From Symsagittifera roscoffensis (lineage: Eukaryota; Xenacoelomorpha; Acoela; Convolutidae), in assembly GCF_963678635.1 (NCBI RefSeq), contig NC_087065.1:57376754-57440753 (forward strand): a DNA stretch of 64,000 nt. Direction: 5' to 3'. Below are positions 21,953 to 35,400 of this stretch, piece by piece. The translations under genes and the position numbers were made by a program. The notes below the pieces were generated by a model. It was not told where the DNA came from and did not search any database. It was given only the letters and a program-made list of their open reading frames with translations. Position 1 is the stretch's first letter; every line of letters begins with the position of its first letter.

Positions 21953-23216
21953 TATTGAGGCTATAGTTGGGGGAGAACCCCATGTTTTAAGATAGGGAAA
22001 AGAAGATCCGGTCTCCCAGCTATGTATTAAGATTGGGTTTAGAGTCTAAAATGTATTAGAATAGGAAATACCAATGGTAAGGTTTCATGATTGTTACTGG
22101 TAAAAAAATTGTCAGAAAAACAAATTTTTATAGTTTTTTGTCCGGAAATGTCTAGTTTTTCCGCAGAAATCTGCGCGCACGTTATCTAAATGTTGGTGTA
22201 AAAAATTTTTTGAGAGGCTGATAATGCAGAGAAGCTTCCCAATACCCGTTATTTTTTTTGAACTCACAATAGCAGATATGAGAGGTTAGGTTTTGAGAAT
22301 AAACAACAAAAAACTCACCTGAAGCCATGCTGAAACCTACTGAAACTTCAAAGAAAATTCAAGTTTATGGAAAAAACTGCAAAAGCTCAAAATTTTTAGA
22401 AAAAATTGCAAAATTTTTAGTTTTTTGGAAGGAAGTGCAAGAAATTCGGGTATCGATTAAATTTTTTGGTATTTTAATTGGAATCATGTTGAACAATGAT
22501 ACAAAATTTAAAACAAAAATATGGGTTTTTCCACAATTTTCTCTCAAAATACTGAAATCTGATAGGCTTTACCCAAATTCGAGCTCAGAAGCAGGTTTTC
22601 TAGTTCTGAAGATCAGAGTTAAAGCACATAGTGACTTCAAACCTAGAGAAACTTCGAACAAAAAAGAAAAATTTTGAAAAAAAAGTGCAAAACTTTGAAG
22701 TTTTTAGAAAAAATTTGCAGAAGTATCAAAGTTTTGGCTAATTTTTTCGTTGCTTCTGATCTAAATGAAAAAAATTTTACTTCAAAAATTTAAAATTTAA
22801 GCCAAAGTTGTACTTTAATGTTGAGACAATGATACAAATTTTTGAAAAAAAATATGGATTTTTCATAATTCTCTCTCAAAATATTGAAATGCGATAAAGT
22901 TTACCATAATTTGAGCAGTACGCGTGTTATATCATGCTCTGAACACTCAAAGGAAAGCTCATATTAGTTGAATCAATATTGAAACTTCCAATGTTCCGAG
23001 AAAATATTGAAATGAAACGTAATTTTCGAGAAAGTACAGTACAAATTAATCAAATTTATTTAAAAAACTTCTATTTTCAACATTTTGTTTGTATAACTAA
23101 CTGGTTTATCGTCGGATTCAAGGAAAATTCACCCAATAATTTCACTTCAAATGACCAATAAGAGCAATATTTATGGAAAGTTCTAGATCATGTTCATTGA
23201 AAGTTCTATTCTCACC
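21953..23216 (+). repeat. Unit 2 upstream AT-rich repeats (S, R fragment, T)
   Basis: S copy 2 spans 21953-22190, followed by a short R fragment (about 22195-22310) and T copy 2 (22310-23216). Compared with unit 1, about 0.5 kb between S and the end of R is missing. No gene is present. Confidence 0.65.
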
Positions 23217-24111
23217 ATGCCAGAGAAAGAAATGGACCTAGAACAAAGCGAAGTAGAAAGAAGGGAGAAGGCAAATCTGAGGATACTGGAGTGAATGCAC
23301 AATCTGGAAGCTGACGAGAAGGAGGCGCAAAGTATATAGCAGGTCGACATGTCTGCAGCGAAGCATGTAAAGGCGGAGAACCCGTTGTTTGGTTGGACGA
23401 CGACTGACCGGCCGCTGGACATGCCACCTGACAACTTGAGCCCAGCACCTTTGACGCGGACGTCGATAAAAATTTTTGTCCGTAGAGTGGGGGTAGGGTT
23501 TACCCACACCAAAAATTTGATGATAAAGAAGCTCAGGGAATTGAGAGAGACTAACGGACTGGACTTGGATCTGGAAGAAGCCGAGCTTACCATCGAAAGA
23601 AATTTCAAGACCAAGGTTTTGATACCAAATGAGTACTCAGAGAACATCCTGATCAGGTGCAGTGAGTTTGTCTTGTTAGATAGGACGGACCAGCGCAATT
23701 TGCATAACAGCGGATATGAGTTTAAACAGCAGATTGGAAGCCGATTCTAAGAGAGGATACCAGAATGTGGAGTTTCTGTTCAGACAGAGACCAGGATCAG
23801 GTGGAATGGCTGCACTGCGACCCTCAGTTTCTCAAGTTCCTGGAAAACTATATGTGCTTTCTGGTGAGAAGAACTAACGAGAGAAACGTGATAGATCCTC
23901 AGCATGTGATGTTGGCATTGACCCGATTGAGGTATTTCCTGGTCGAAAGAGGCATAGAAGAGTTTTCAACGCCGGTCTATGACGGGTATTTTCAATACCG
24001 AACAGGGCTAATTTGAGCCCCAGGGCATTATACGCCATCTTGCACGTGGTCTTTGCAGAGACGGAAATAATGGTACATCTACACAAGAAATACTTCTTGA
24101 GCATCGCCTGA
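23217..24111 (+). pseudogene. Macro-domain reading frame, array unit 2 (broken)
   Basis: Same layout as the unit 1 copy: ATG at 23217, TGA at 23292 in the same codon, an open piece 23349-23750, the shared extra base near 23686, then the macro core in another frame to TGA 24109-24111. In 23765-24016 the core reads CFLVRR, ALTRLRYFLVER and EEFSTPVYD before a local change (DGYFQYRTG) replaces the usual DPN and shifts the frame. It is non-functional. Confidence 0.7.
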
Positions 24112-24618
24112 GCTTCGGGAGGACACGACGGTCTCGATTTAGGGGGCATGAGTGTCTTCAGATAGGTATAAGGGGGGCACGCGTCAGCAAAATAGGTTTT
24201 AAAAAGATTGGCATGACAATTTTTACATGAATTTTCACTACAAACGTTATGGTGCTAAAACATAAGATAAATCTGCGTGTTTTTAATATCTAATTGAATC
24301 ATTTTAACTTGAAACTGTTAGGTTGATGTTTTAAAATTAGTGAAGGGGAGGTTTAGGTTAGCCACGAGCGAAAAACATCCTAGTCTAAAATTCAGTTTTA
24401 TTTTCAGATTGGTTTTGAATTAAAAACACAATACCTCAACTGGATTGAAAAGATGCGATTAACAATAGAAAAAAAACCTTAAACAGATTTTCGCAAATAT
24501 TATTGAAGAAAAATATCTCGTGAGTATTAATCTGGGAAAGGTATTTCTTGAGTTGATCTAGGTAAGGTGTTTCTTGAGCAAGGTATTTCGTGAGAACTCT
24601 TGAGAAAGAAGCACGGCA
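24112..24618 (+). promoter_or_regulatory. Macro-to-ORF-X spacer, unit 2, first copy
   Basis: Matches the unit 1 spacer, with TTTTCAG at 24401-24407 and the repeated CTTGAG motifs before the ATG at 24619. Confidence 0.5.
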
Positions 24619-24953
24619 ATGGCAGATCATTTCTGGAAGTCGGTGCCGGCAGCATTCAAAAAACCCACAGTGTCTCAAGTTCCTGGAAAGTATCTGTGCT
24701 TTCTGGTGAGAAGAACTAACGAGAGAAACGTGATAGATCCTCAGCATGTGATGTTGGCATTGACCCGATTGAGGTATTTTCTGGCCGAAAGAGGCATAGA
24801 AGAGTTTTCAATGCCAGTCTATGACGAGTATTTTCATTACCGAACAGGAGTAAATTGAGCCCCAGGGCATTATACGCCATCTTGCACGTGGTCTTTGCAG
24901 AGACGGTAATAATGGTACATCTACACAAGAAGTACTACTTGAGCATCGCCTGA
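24619..24953 (+). pseudogene. Chimeric frame: ORF-X start fused to macro core
   Basis: Created by the 842-bp tandem duplication. ATG at 24619 reads MADHFWKSVPAAFKKPT and passes in frame into VSQVPGKYLCFLVRR of the macro domain, staying open to a stop at 24858. The macro homology continues out of frame to the TGA at 24951-24953. It is a by-product of recombination, not a designed fusion. Confidence 0.75.
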
Positions 24954-25460
24954 GCTTCGGGAGGACACGACAGTCTCAATTTAGGAGGCATGAGTGTCTT
25001 CAGCTAGGTATAAGGGGGCCACGCGTCAGCAAAATAGGTTTTAAAAAGATTGGCATGACAATTATAACATGAATTTTCACTACAAACGTTATGGTGCTAA
25101 AACATAAGATAAATCAGCATGTTTTTAATATCTAATTGAATCATTTTAACTTGAAATTGTTAGGATGATGTTTTAAAATTAGTGAAGGGGAGGTTTAGGT
25201 TAGCCATGAGCGAAAAACATCCTGGTCTAAAACTCAGTTTTATTTTCAAATTGGTTTTGAATCGAAAACACAATACCTCAACTGGATTGAAAAGATGCGA
25301 TTAACAATAGAAAAAAAACCTTTAACAGATTTTCGCAAATGGTATTGAAGAAAAGTATCTCTTGAGTATTAATCTGGGAAAGGTATTTCTTGAGTTGATC
25401 TAGGTAAGGTATTTCTTGAGCAAGGTATTTCGTGAGAACTCTTGAGAAAAAAGCACGGCA
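24954..25460 (+). promoter_or_regulatory. Macro-to-ORF-X spacer, unit 2, second copy
   Basis: Second copy made by the 842-bp duplication. The splice-acceptor-like TTTTCAG is mutated here to TTTTCAA, while the CTTGAG series remains. Confidence 0.5.
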
Positions 25461-26316
25461 ATGGCAGATCGTTTCTGGAAGTCGGTGCCGGCAGCATTCA
25501 AAAAACCCACACTCGATGAGCTTTACAAGAGCTTGAGGGATCCTGACTACACGCGGTGATGCTCAATGTGGACGAGAGAGTAGCGGTGATGCTCAAAGCC
25601 ATCTTGCAACTGGAATCGCAAGCAGAGTACAGGGAATCAACAACTGAGGCTGTGTTAATGGTGTTTTACACCTTGGATGGGATCTCGAATCAAGAGCAAA
25701 CCAGTTGGCTATCTTGGAACGTTGACGGAGGTGTGAGGGGATTCGACCTGGCAAGGAACTCTGGTTTGAGCAACACGACGAAGGATGGCGCAGGAGAATT
25801 TCCCCTTGCAACCAGACCACTGGCAGGGACATGGACCCAATCTACTGGCAAGACGTCATCAACGATACGGTCACAACAAACGTAAGAGTCGTATACAGAT
25901 CTCAGCAGCCTGAAAAAAGAGTTGGAACGGACCCAGAGGGAACGGGGTAAAGCCAATCTGGATAGGGACCAGGTGATTCTTGATAGGGATCAGGCCAAAC
26001 TTGAGCGGTCCCCTACAACATGATGGAGGACCAGAATGCGATGAGCATGATTGAAAGGGTGCGCCATATCAACGAAATCATCAGACAAATCCAGAAGAGA
26101 AGTGTCCTGCCGATGAAGCTGCTCGACGTGGCAAGAATGATGGAGGATTCCCTTCCACAGAACGCATCTTCGGAAAGAATCCATTTCGACAAGCCCAGGG
26201 CATAGAGTGGCTGAATGGTGCCTTTCAGAGACACATTAACTTTCTAGATTCAGATTTGGTGGAGACTGGACAAGTCATCTTTGGTCCTCCCCCGAGGCCT
26301 TTCTTCTTCACCGCTA
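25461..26316 (+). pseudogene. ORF-X fragment, unit 2, with internal deletion
   Basis: ATG at 25461 (MADRFWKSVPAAF), the shared TGA-creating insertion near 25553, then the N-terminal domain (25556-25885). At about 26010 the coiled-coil sequence jumps directly into the middle of the SGNH domain (VPYNMMEDQNAM), which deletes the GDS and GTND blocks. The rest (ARMMEDSLPQ, ERIHFDKP, then a proline-rich GPPPRP) runs to about 26316, where the sequence switches to AT-rich repeat R. Confidence 0.7.
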
Positions 26317-28023
26317 GGCTAAGAAGATAAGATGAGCGAAAAAACCTTTTTTTGTGTCTCAAACAAAAGCTTTTACGACAAAAAGTTATCAAAAACTGTG
26401 GTTTCAAAAATTGGAGTTTGTTTAAAACCTTAGTTGTTCCACTAATTAGTTAAGTGAAAATACTAAAAAAAATTGAGATAATCAGTTTTCCCGAGGAGAT
26501 AACATTTTTCTGACCAAATATTATGATGTCGCACATACCAATATTGCAATCGAATCTTTCAATAGAACTTTTTGTCTCAATTTCGATTACATAAATTGTA
26601 AGAAAATTCAAAAAGTTTTTAAAAAATTGTCAAAAATTCTAAAAAACTATCAAAAGGCAAAAAAAATTCCAAGTCCCAAAACGCGGGTTAAGCAGAGAAG
26701 AATCCCAAAACCAGGTATCTCGATTAAAACAACTTGATAAACGGTACGGTAGTTTTCGCGTAGAGCCAGAAGATTCCAAAAATTGTCAATCTTTCAAAAC
26801 TTCAAGTTGTTTGAATACCATAATTTGTTTTTTGAACAAACTGAACATGTTCAGTTACAAGCGTAGACTGATTCAGTTACAAGCGTAGACTGTAGACTGG
26901 CAAGATAGCAAATGTCGCTTGAGCAAATGAGTTTCCCACAAACTTTGTTTTTGAATTGAACCTTGAATCTCAGATATAGCAAGGTAGTTTTCGAGAATAG
27001 TCAAAACGTTTAAGAAAACGATCGGAAAATCAAACTTTTAACATTTCCGTGGGCGATAGTTTTTGTTGTAAAAAAATTTGCGAGAGGCTGATAGTGCAGA
27101 GAAGCTTCCCACTACCCGTTATCTTTATTGAACTCACAATAGCAGATATGAGAGGCTAGGTTTTGAGAAAAAACAACAAAAAAACTCACCTGAAGCTATG
27201 CTGAAACCTACTGAAACTTCAAAGAAAAATCAAGTTTTGGAAAAATTTTAGTTTTTTGGAATAAAGTGCAGGAAATTCGGGTATCAATTAAATTTTTTGG
27301 TATTCTAATTGGAATCATATTGGACAATGATACAAAATTTAAAATAAAAATATGGGTTTTTCCACAATTTTCTCTCAAAATACTGAAATCTGATAGGCTT
27401 TACCCAAATTCGAGCTCAAAAGCAGGTTTTCTAGCTCTGAATATCAGAGTTAAAGCTCATAGTGACTTCAAACCTAGAGAAACTTCGAACAAGAAATAAA
27501 AAATTTGAAAAACTGTGCAAAAATATGAAGTTTTTAGAAAAAATTTGCAGAAGTATCAAAGTTTTGGCTAATTTTTCTGTTGCTTCTGATCTAAATGAAA
27601 AAAATCTTTCTTCAAAAATTTAAAATTTACGCCGAACTTGTACTTTAATGTTGAGACAATGATACAAATTTTTGAAAAAAATATGGATTTTTCATAATTC
27701 TCTCTCAAAATATTGAAATGCGATAAAGTTTACCATAATTTGAGCAAAAACGCGTGTTATATCATGCTCTGAACACTCAAAGGAAAGCTCATATTAGTTG
27801 AATCAATATTGAAACTTCCAATGTTCCGGGAAAATATTGAAATGAAACGTAACTTTCGAGAAAGTAAAGTACAAATTAGTCAAATTTATTAAAAAAACTT
27901 CTATTTTCAACATTTTGTTTGTATAACTAACTGGTTTATCGTCTGATTCAAGGAAAATTCACCCAATAATTTCACTTCAAATGACCAATAAGAGCAATAT
28001 TCATAGAAAACTCTATTCTCACC
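26317..28023 (+). repeat. Unit 3 upstream AT-rich repeats (R copy 3, T copy 3)
   Basis: R copy 3 (26317-27185) matches 16335-17235 in order, including 'gatgagcgaaaaaacc' and 'ttcagttacaagcgtagac' (the latter duplicated locally near 26855-26890). T copy 3 follows to 28023. No gene is present. Confidence 0.65.
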
Positions 28024-28908
28024 ATGCCAGAGAAAGAAATGGACCTAGAACAGAGCGAGGTAGAAAGAAAGGAGAACGCAAGTCTGAGGATACTGGAGTG
28101 AATGCACAATCTGGAAGCTGACGAGAAGGCGGCGCAAAGTATCCAGCAGGTCGACATGTCTGCAACGAAGCATGTAAAGGCGGCGAACCCGTTGTTTGGA
28201 TGGACGACGACTGACCGGCCGCTGGACATGCCACCTGACAACTTGAGCCCAGCACCTTCGACGCGGACGTCGAAAAAAAATTTTGTCCGTGGAGTCGGGG
28301 TAGGACTTACCCACACCAAAACTTTGATAATAAAGGAGCTCAGGGATTTGAGAGAGACTGACGGACTGGACTTGGATCTGGAAAAAGCCGAGCCTACCAT
28401 CGAAAAAATTTTCAAGACCAAGTTTGAGATACCAAATGAGTACTCAGAGAACATCCTGATCACAGGCAGTGACTTTGTATTGTTAGATAGGACGGACCAG
28501 CGCAATTTACATAACAGCGGTTATGTGTTTAAACACCAGATTGTAAGCCAATTTTAGGAGAGAATACCAGAATGTGGAGTTTCTGTTCAGTCAGAGACCA
28601 GGATTGGGTGGAATGGCTGCACTGCGACCCTCAGTGTCTCAAGTTCCTGGAAAATATCTGTGCTTAGAAGAAAGAGGCATAGAAGAGTTTTCAATGCCGG
28701 TCTATGATCCAAACAGGTGTAAATTGAAATCCAGGGCATTATAAGCCATCTGGTCGAAAGAGGCATAGAAGAGTTTTCAATGCCGGTCTATGATCCAAAC
28801 AGGTGTAAATTGAAATCCAGGGCATTATACGCCATCTTGCACGTGGTCTTTGCAGAGACGGAAATAACGGTAAATCAACAAAAGAAGTACAACTTGAGCA
28901 TCGCCTAG
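28024..28908 (+). pseudogene. Macro-domain reading frame, array unit 3 (broken, core deleted)
   Basis: ATG at 28024, the shared TGA at 28099, an open stretch 28102-28557 (GVGVGLTHTKTLIIKE...) and the shared extra base near 28495. The macro core has lost the segment after KYLC, and an 86-bp piece (EERGIEEFSMPVYDPNRCK...) is tandemly duplicated at 28670-28841. It ends at TAG 28906-28908. Confidence 0.7.
28670..28841 (+). repeat. Tandem duplication of 86 bp inside the unit 3 macro pseudogene
   Basis: 'gaaagaggcatagaagag' starts at 28670 and again at 28756. The two copies are nearly identical, so the event is recent relative to decay of the unit. Confidence 0.85.
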
Positions 28909-29414
28909 CTTCGGGAGGACACGAGGGTCTCGATTTAGGGGGAATGAGTGTCTTAAGCTAGGTATAAGGGGGCACGCGTCAGGAAAATAGGTTTTAAAAA
29001 GATTGGCATGACAATTATAACGTGAATTTTCACTACAAACATTATGGTGCTAAAACATAAGATAAATCTGCATGTTTTTTATATCTAATTAAACCATTTT
29101 ATCTTGAAATTGTTAGGATAATGTTTTAAAGTTAGTGAGGGGGAGGTTTAGGTTAGCCACGGGCGAAAAACATCCTGGTCCAAAACTCAGTTTTATTTTC
29201 AGATTGGTTTTAAATCGAAAACACAATATCTCAACTGGATTGAAAAGATGCGATTAACAATAGAAAACAAAACCTTGAATAGATTTTTGCAAATAGTATT
29301 GAAGAAAAGTATCTCTTGAGTATTAATCTGGGAAAAGTAATTCTTGAGTTGATCTAGGTACGGTAATACTTCAGCAAGCTATTTCGTGAGAACTCTGGAG
29401 AAAGAAGCACGGCA
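28909..29414 (+). promoter_or_regulatory. Macro-to-ORF-X spacer, unit 3
   Basis: Matches the unit 1 spacer, with TTTTCAG at 29196-29202 and CTTGAG-type motifs before the ATG at 29415. Two of the motifs are changed (TACTTCAG, CTGGAG). Confidence 0.5.
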
Positions 29415-32400
29415 ATGGCAGATCGTTTCAGGAAGTCGGTGCCGGCAGCATTCAAAAAACCCACACTCGATGAGCTTTACAAGCGCTTGAGGGATCTTGA
29501 CTACACGCGGTGATGCTCGATCGACGAGAGACTAGCGGTGATGCTCAAAGCCATCTTGCGACTGGAATCGCACATAGAGTACAGGGAATCAGCAACCGAG
29601 GCTGTGTTAATGGTGGGTTACACGTTGGATGGGATCTCGAATCAAGAGCAAACCAGTTGGCTATCCTGGAACGTTGACGCAGGCGTGAGGGAATTCGACC
29701 TGGGAAGGAACCCCGGTTTGAGCAACACGACGAAGTATGGCGCAGGAGAATTTCCCCTTCCAACCAGATCTCTGACAGGAACAGGGGCCAATCTACTAGC
29801 AAGACGTCATTAACGATACGGTCGCAACAAACGTAAGAGTCGTATCCAGATCTCAGCAGCCTGAAAAGGGAGTTGGAACGGGCGCAGAGTGAACGGGATA
29901 AAACCAACCTGGATAGGGACCAGGCGATTCTTGAGCGATACAAGGCGATTCTTGATCGGGACCTGCTGAGGGCGGAACGGGAGCAATAGCAAAGACTGTA
30001 AGAAAGCGTGGCGAATTGTGACCAGATAAAATCAGAATTTGAACGACTGCAGAGGAGACAGCAAGCAGTTGCGAGTGGTAAGGAAAAGGAGAAGACGACG
30101 ACTGAGCCGTCGACGGCGAGATCAAGACCTGAGTCCACGATGGAAGTAGATGAAGCCCCCACGTCGAAAGGTCGCTTCAATTTGGATCACGTAGCCCTGG
30201 AGCACATGAATGAAGGCCTGGACACTTGGACGCCATCCGAAAGCGTCCCTTCATTGAGAAATTTGGAATCGGGTCGGATCAGACCATTGATGGACATTGC
30301 ACTACCGGGGTAGACGCCCAGTTCAGCCAGTGGCAGTCAGACTGGAGCAGGGACATCACGCCTCAAGTTGTAGGAAAGGTTGCAGGCGAGGACTTCCGAG
30401 AATCCGGCACATGAAACAGCACCGATTACTTGGAGGGAATACCCAGTGAGCAGTGTTGTGATCTCGAGTTATAAGAAAAACACAGATGGCGCCTATCACC
30501 GACACAACCGGGAAGATTGGACTGCCGCGCAACGCGAGAGGAGGGATGCCTTCAATGAGGCATCTTGGGCTGAATACTTGGGCGGAATACCTGAGGTGCG
30601 GTTCACTTGATCCTTGGGGACAGCCTTATCCGAATCCTGACGAGAATCCAGGCGCATTGGCAAGTGGGAATCTTGAGTTTTTCTGGTGCGGCAAGGATCC
30701 AGATGTTGGCATCACTAGAAATGTTGGAGATGGGAAAGATCTATACGGTCAGCCTAATGATGGGCACCAATGATGTTTCTAGAGGCGAGTCAAGGAAGAT
30801 GATGAATTTGCGGGACAAGGTGAGCTGCATTCTTGAGGAGCTGAGGGTCTATTTCGATCCAACAGTGCTCACGGTTTGCACGGTCCCCTACAACATGATG
30901 GAGGACCAGAATGCGATGAGCATGATTGAAAGGGTGCGCCATATCAACGAAATCATCAGACAAATCCAGAAGAGAAGTGTCCTGCCGATGAAGCTGATCG
31001 ACGTGGCAAGAATGATGGAGGATTCCCTTCCACAGAACGCATCTTCGGAAAGAATCCATTTCGACAAGCCCAGGGGCATAGAGTGGCTGAATGGTGCCTT
31101 TCAGAGACACATTAACTTTCTAGATTCAGATTTGGTGGAGACTGGACAAGTCACCTTTGGTCCTCCCCCGAGGCCTTCCTTCTTCACGGCTAGGCCACTC
31201 GCTGATCGCTTGGGAGGAAGGGTCGGTTCTAGAGAAAACTCCAGGAGTAGCAGGAGCAGGGAGCTGGGTTTGACACCTATGGAGAGAGACTAGGTGGAGT
31301 CTTCCACGACCCAGAGCTCAGTAGTGTCATCGGTAGTGGTGGTTGATAACAAGAAGGAGGCAGAAGATCCTGGAGAAGCGAGCAGATCCCGGTACCTGGA
31401 GCGAGTGAAAGATCTGGATCTCGAGGATCTGGCCTGTAGACAGGAGCTGATGTAGACAAGAGTCTGTCACATGATGGCTTGAGTAATCAGTATTGTGTGG
31501 ACTGGCTGAAGGCACACGAGGCGCACGTTTCTCGAGCCAAGACACTGGAGACTGCGGACTTGACGGAGATTCCCAAGAAATCTATAATGGGGCCAGTCAA
31601 CTACAGGCCCCTCAAAGAGCTGGGGAGTCCAGGCCTCATATTGGAGCCTCCCAACCATCGAACCAGCATAGCCAGGATCATAATCGCGACTGCAGCGCAG
31701 CTGAGGGCAGTGGAGAAGCTTCTTGCGCCAAAAAAGTTGGGGCTTCCTGACACTGCATACATGGGTCCGAAGCCGGTCGAAGAACCAAGATACGGGAGAT
31801 GGAACCTCGCAGCTGGCCAGGACGTTGGCGGTTTATGATCCATCAGATCCTGGAGCAGCGAGAGCCATCATCGTGGGGGATCGGACTTCGAGGGAACGTC
31901 CCCGAAGTTGTTTTGGCCGGAAACGCTGGTATATCTATTACCAGGCGCGGAGCTAGATCAGATGTTGACTCTGATTGTAGCGATAAAGTCAGAGACAGCG
32001 TGTGAGCCAAAGCTGTTGTTGTTCGCGGGGATGAACGACCACCCACACGCGGCAGGACTACTTGAGCACTTGAGGAGTGGGGAGCCGACACGAAAGAAAA
32101 TATGGGAGGCGATCCAGACGCTGTTTGCAGCGATGAACGAAGTACAGTATTTGATAGCTTCCCGATTGGGATCAAAAACGATGGTGGTGTTTGCATCATC
32201 GCCAGGCTTCGCAAACATGCCACCAGCTCTGCAATTCGTGTATGCTATGTTGATCTTGATAGCAGGGGGCAATTGATGGCGAATGTAACTGGCAGCACCG
32301 AATCGTGAGCTAGAGCGGGTAAACTTGAGGCTTCTGAATTTGGAAGTGGCGACTCATGGGCGGATGTGCTGCATGCTCTGAGGGGTTTTTATGAGCTCGC

Positions 32401-35400
32401 AGACATCTTGATTGTTCTGGACGAGGTCCTTTGTCTCGAGGTTTCGAATCTGGCCCGGCAGATGAAATTCAACCCGGATGATGGGGGACCGTCATCCAGT
32501 GATAGCTCATCTGACAGCCAGCCTGTGGTTTCGGAGTAAGGACCTGACGATTACAAGCTCCACCAGCAGGGCGAGGGGGCCAAACAACGAGAGGAAGAAC
32601 GTGGCTGCAGCCGAGAAGCAAGTGGAGTCGATGGGATATAGTCTAGTGCAAGAGAGAGGGAGATGGCCTTTCCCAAACCCAATACTGGGGAATATGACTG
32701 AAAAGACGAGGGAGAGCGCACATCCCCTGGTTAAGCAGATCTGGGAGTTTCTGGAGGAACAGCTTGAGATTGCAGAGAAGAGGGAAATGACGGTGGGGAG
32801 ATTTGTCACGTCAGCCAACGAGGTCTTTATCGCAGGATTCTGGAGTGAGCATCCGAAGGGTGAGCTGAGGAGCACGAAAACGTATGAAATCTTGAGATTC
32901 ATGAGACCATTCTGGGAGAAGAAATACACGGATAAGGTGTTTTATGCGGGGAAAGCCATCTTCGAGGCGTTTGTGCAGGACATTTGAACATGCCCATCAA
33001 CCTCCTACTGGCCTTGTATCTGGTATACCCTAGGTACTTGTTCTACATGGGCCCGACATACATGTTCAGCAGAGGTGTGGATATTAATGAAGTATGGCGA
33101 GCCACTGTCGTTGAGAAAGGTCCACGCAAGTGTGGAGACTTATTCCTACAAACATGCTGCCGGACTAAAGTACTGTTGGTGGAATACCTCTTGATGCAGA
33201 ATTGGTATTTGACAGGCGAGGATAGAAATCCGAAGACTAGAGAAAAGATGAGGGAGGTAAAGGAAAGCATACCCCTCCTAACCGACTTGTGTCTAGCGAT
33301 GAGATCGGACCCCTTGGGAATGATCAGAGGACTGGGGGAGTAGGTGACCTGCATCTACGGGCCAGCCGTGACGTATGTTTTCCCGGGTCCCCTTGTGACA
33401 GCGTATCGACACTCAGTTGTACACGTGAGCTTAATCCGCATTCTGGATGGGACGGCACTGAATTGGTGTAGGCAAGAGGACTTGAGAGCACGGATGATCG
33501 AAACGGTGCTGTTCGGGAAAGTAAAGGATCCAGAGTTAACAGTTTTCAACTTCAGGTCCAGCTGAAGTGGAGAAGTGGGTGAAAACGAGAGGGTCCCATC
33601 GAAGCCTACACGATGTTCTGGAACTTGAATACAGTGGCCAGAAACACGAGAGAGGTCATGAGGATTCCAGCGTGGACGAAAAATTTTGAGTTCATGAAAA
33701 AGGAGCTAGAAACGATACTTGAGCTGGACGTCTTACCCGCCGTGATTCCCGAGTTCCCGACGGTGAGAGGGTTGACGTTGGGAATGAATAGCCCGATGTT
33801 AGTCCCGTCGATACATGCGAGAGAAGCAGTGGAGCAGCAGCAGAAAGCTTTCACGGACAGTTGGGATCCCTTGTTCATCGGATACTCAGCAGCGGTGTAT
33901 TTCCACACTGGCGAGATCAAAATAAATTCATGGACTAATCAAGCAAAGAAGATGCCGGGTTCGATGCCTCCCAAGTGTGAAATGAGGGAAGTTATAAAGA
34001 CACTTGAGAAGGCTGGACTTGAGAGCAGCATGCCCGTATGGAACAACGGGAGGATGGTTATACAAGAAGGTCACATAACTCTAGCACCTAGCACCTAGCA
34101 CCTTATGGGTTGGAGGAAGTGGAGTTGCGACAGGAGGGACGAAAATTGGACACGGCAGGGACCCTATATGTACCCCTCGCTGAACAGAAGGCAACGGACC
34201 CAATAACACCTTCACCAGTCAGTCGGCATCCCAGGGGATAAAAGAAGCCTTCCCGTAGAAAAAAGATTCAAGGATGCATTGGACAGATATCAAGCGGAGT
34301 CAGGAGAGGGAGAGAGTATGGATGAAATCCTCAGCGAAGCCGGAGAAGAGATGGAGTTAGGGACTATGCCAGAAGAAGGGGCGGTGGTCGGGAATTTCAG
34401 TCCTGGCACCACACGCAAGCTGTTACAAGACTTGAGTGGTGATGATTGGGCGGACACAGCCGCCCCACCCTTGGAGGTCTCCCCGCAAAAATCTTGAGGT
34501 GCCTCTGGCGAGTGAACCCTCTAACATGGGGATGGTGCTCTTGAGCGATGAAGTGAGAGAAAAGAACGCCTTTGAAGGTAATAAATTGATGTTCCTGAGC
34601 ACGCTGGAGGAGAAGGCATGGCAGGACTTCTTGAGCGAATTCAACCAGAAAGCGGAGTGTAAAGTCGAGTGGGATAACTTCAAGGAGGAGTTGTAGGACG
34701 TTGTGATGGGATTTGGAGAACCTGTCCTGAGGGCCACTGGACAATACAAGAAAGCGAAAGGAGAGTTCCTAAAGAAGATGGTTCGACTGAGGGAAAAGAC
34801 GCAGAGTGCCGAAGACAAATCATGTAAAGATTGCTTTACTCAAAAAGTAAAAACTGAAAATAAGGAAACTAGGACTAAATTAATGATAAGAGTAAGACTG
34901 ATAATTATAATTAAACATACTAATATTCTTTAGTCTGGAGAAGAAGGGAGGCGAGAGTCTGATAAAGGGGACCTGGACAAAGAAGTGGAATTAGTGATGA
35001 TTGTGACTACGACCCCTAGCAGACGCATAAGGTCTAGGAAAAGGAAACGGAAGGTAGAAGAAGCAAGTCCTTCGACGGAGGTGGTTTCGGAAAAGAATTT
35101 TCAGCGGTCCGGAGGTTGGCGGAAGTGTAAGACAAAATGGAGGCCTCAACGACTCCAGGGATGGAAGAAGACTTCAAACCTCAGAAGGCGAACGCAAAAA
35201 AGGGTTCTACCAGTTGGCAGATGTGGCAAACAGACGTTGGCTAGGATTGAATCTCAACTCAACACCAGAGTGCAGGGAAACAAGTGACAAATGATCCGCT
35301 TGAGAGAAGAGCAACGAGAAACACCGCTCGCCCCTGGTGGATAGACCTAGAAACCATGAAAGAATTAGAAAGCTGCCTGAAGAAACTTGATCGCGGAATA

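Larger units (their letters stand above)
23827..25511 (+). repeat. Tandem duplication of about 842 bp in unit 2
   Basis: The segment from 'tctcaagttcctggaaa' in the macro core through the spacer to 'attcaaaaaacccaca' near the ORF-X start is present twice, at about 23827-24669 and 24670-25511. The internal junction joins the ORF-X start directly to the macro core. Confidence 0.8.

Noticed and set aside
22327-22677. 116-codon ATG frame in the unit 2 AT-rich segment
   Set aside because: It lies in repeat T, is Lys/Ser/Phe-rich as expected from AT-rich DNA, and is not maintained at the same length in units 1 and 3.
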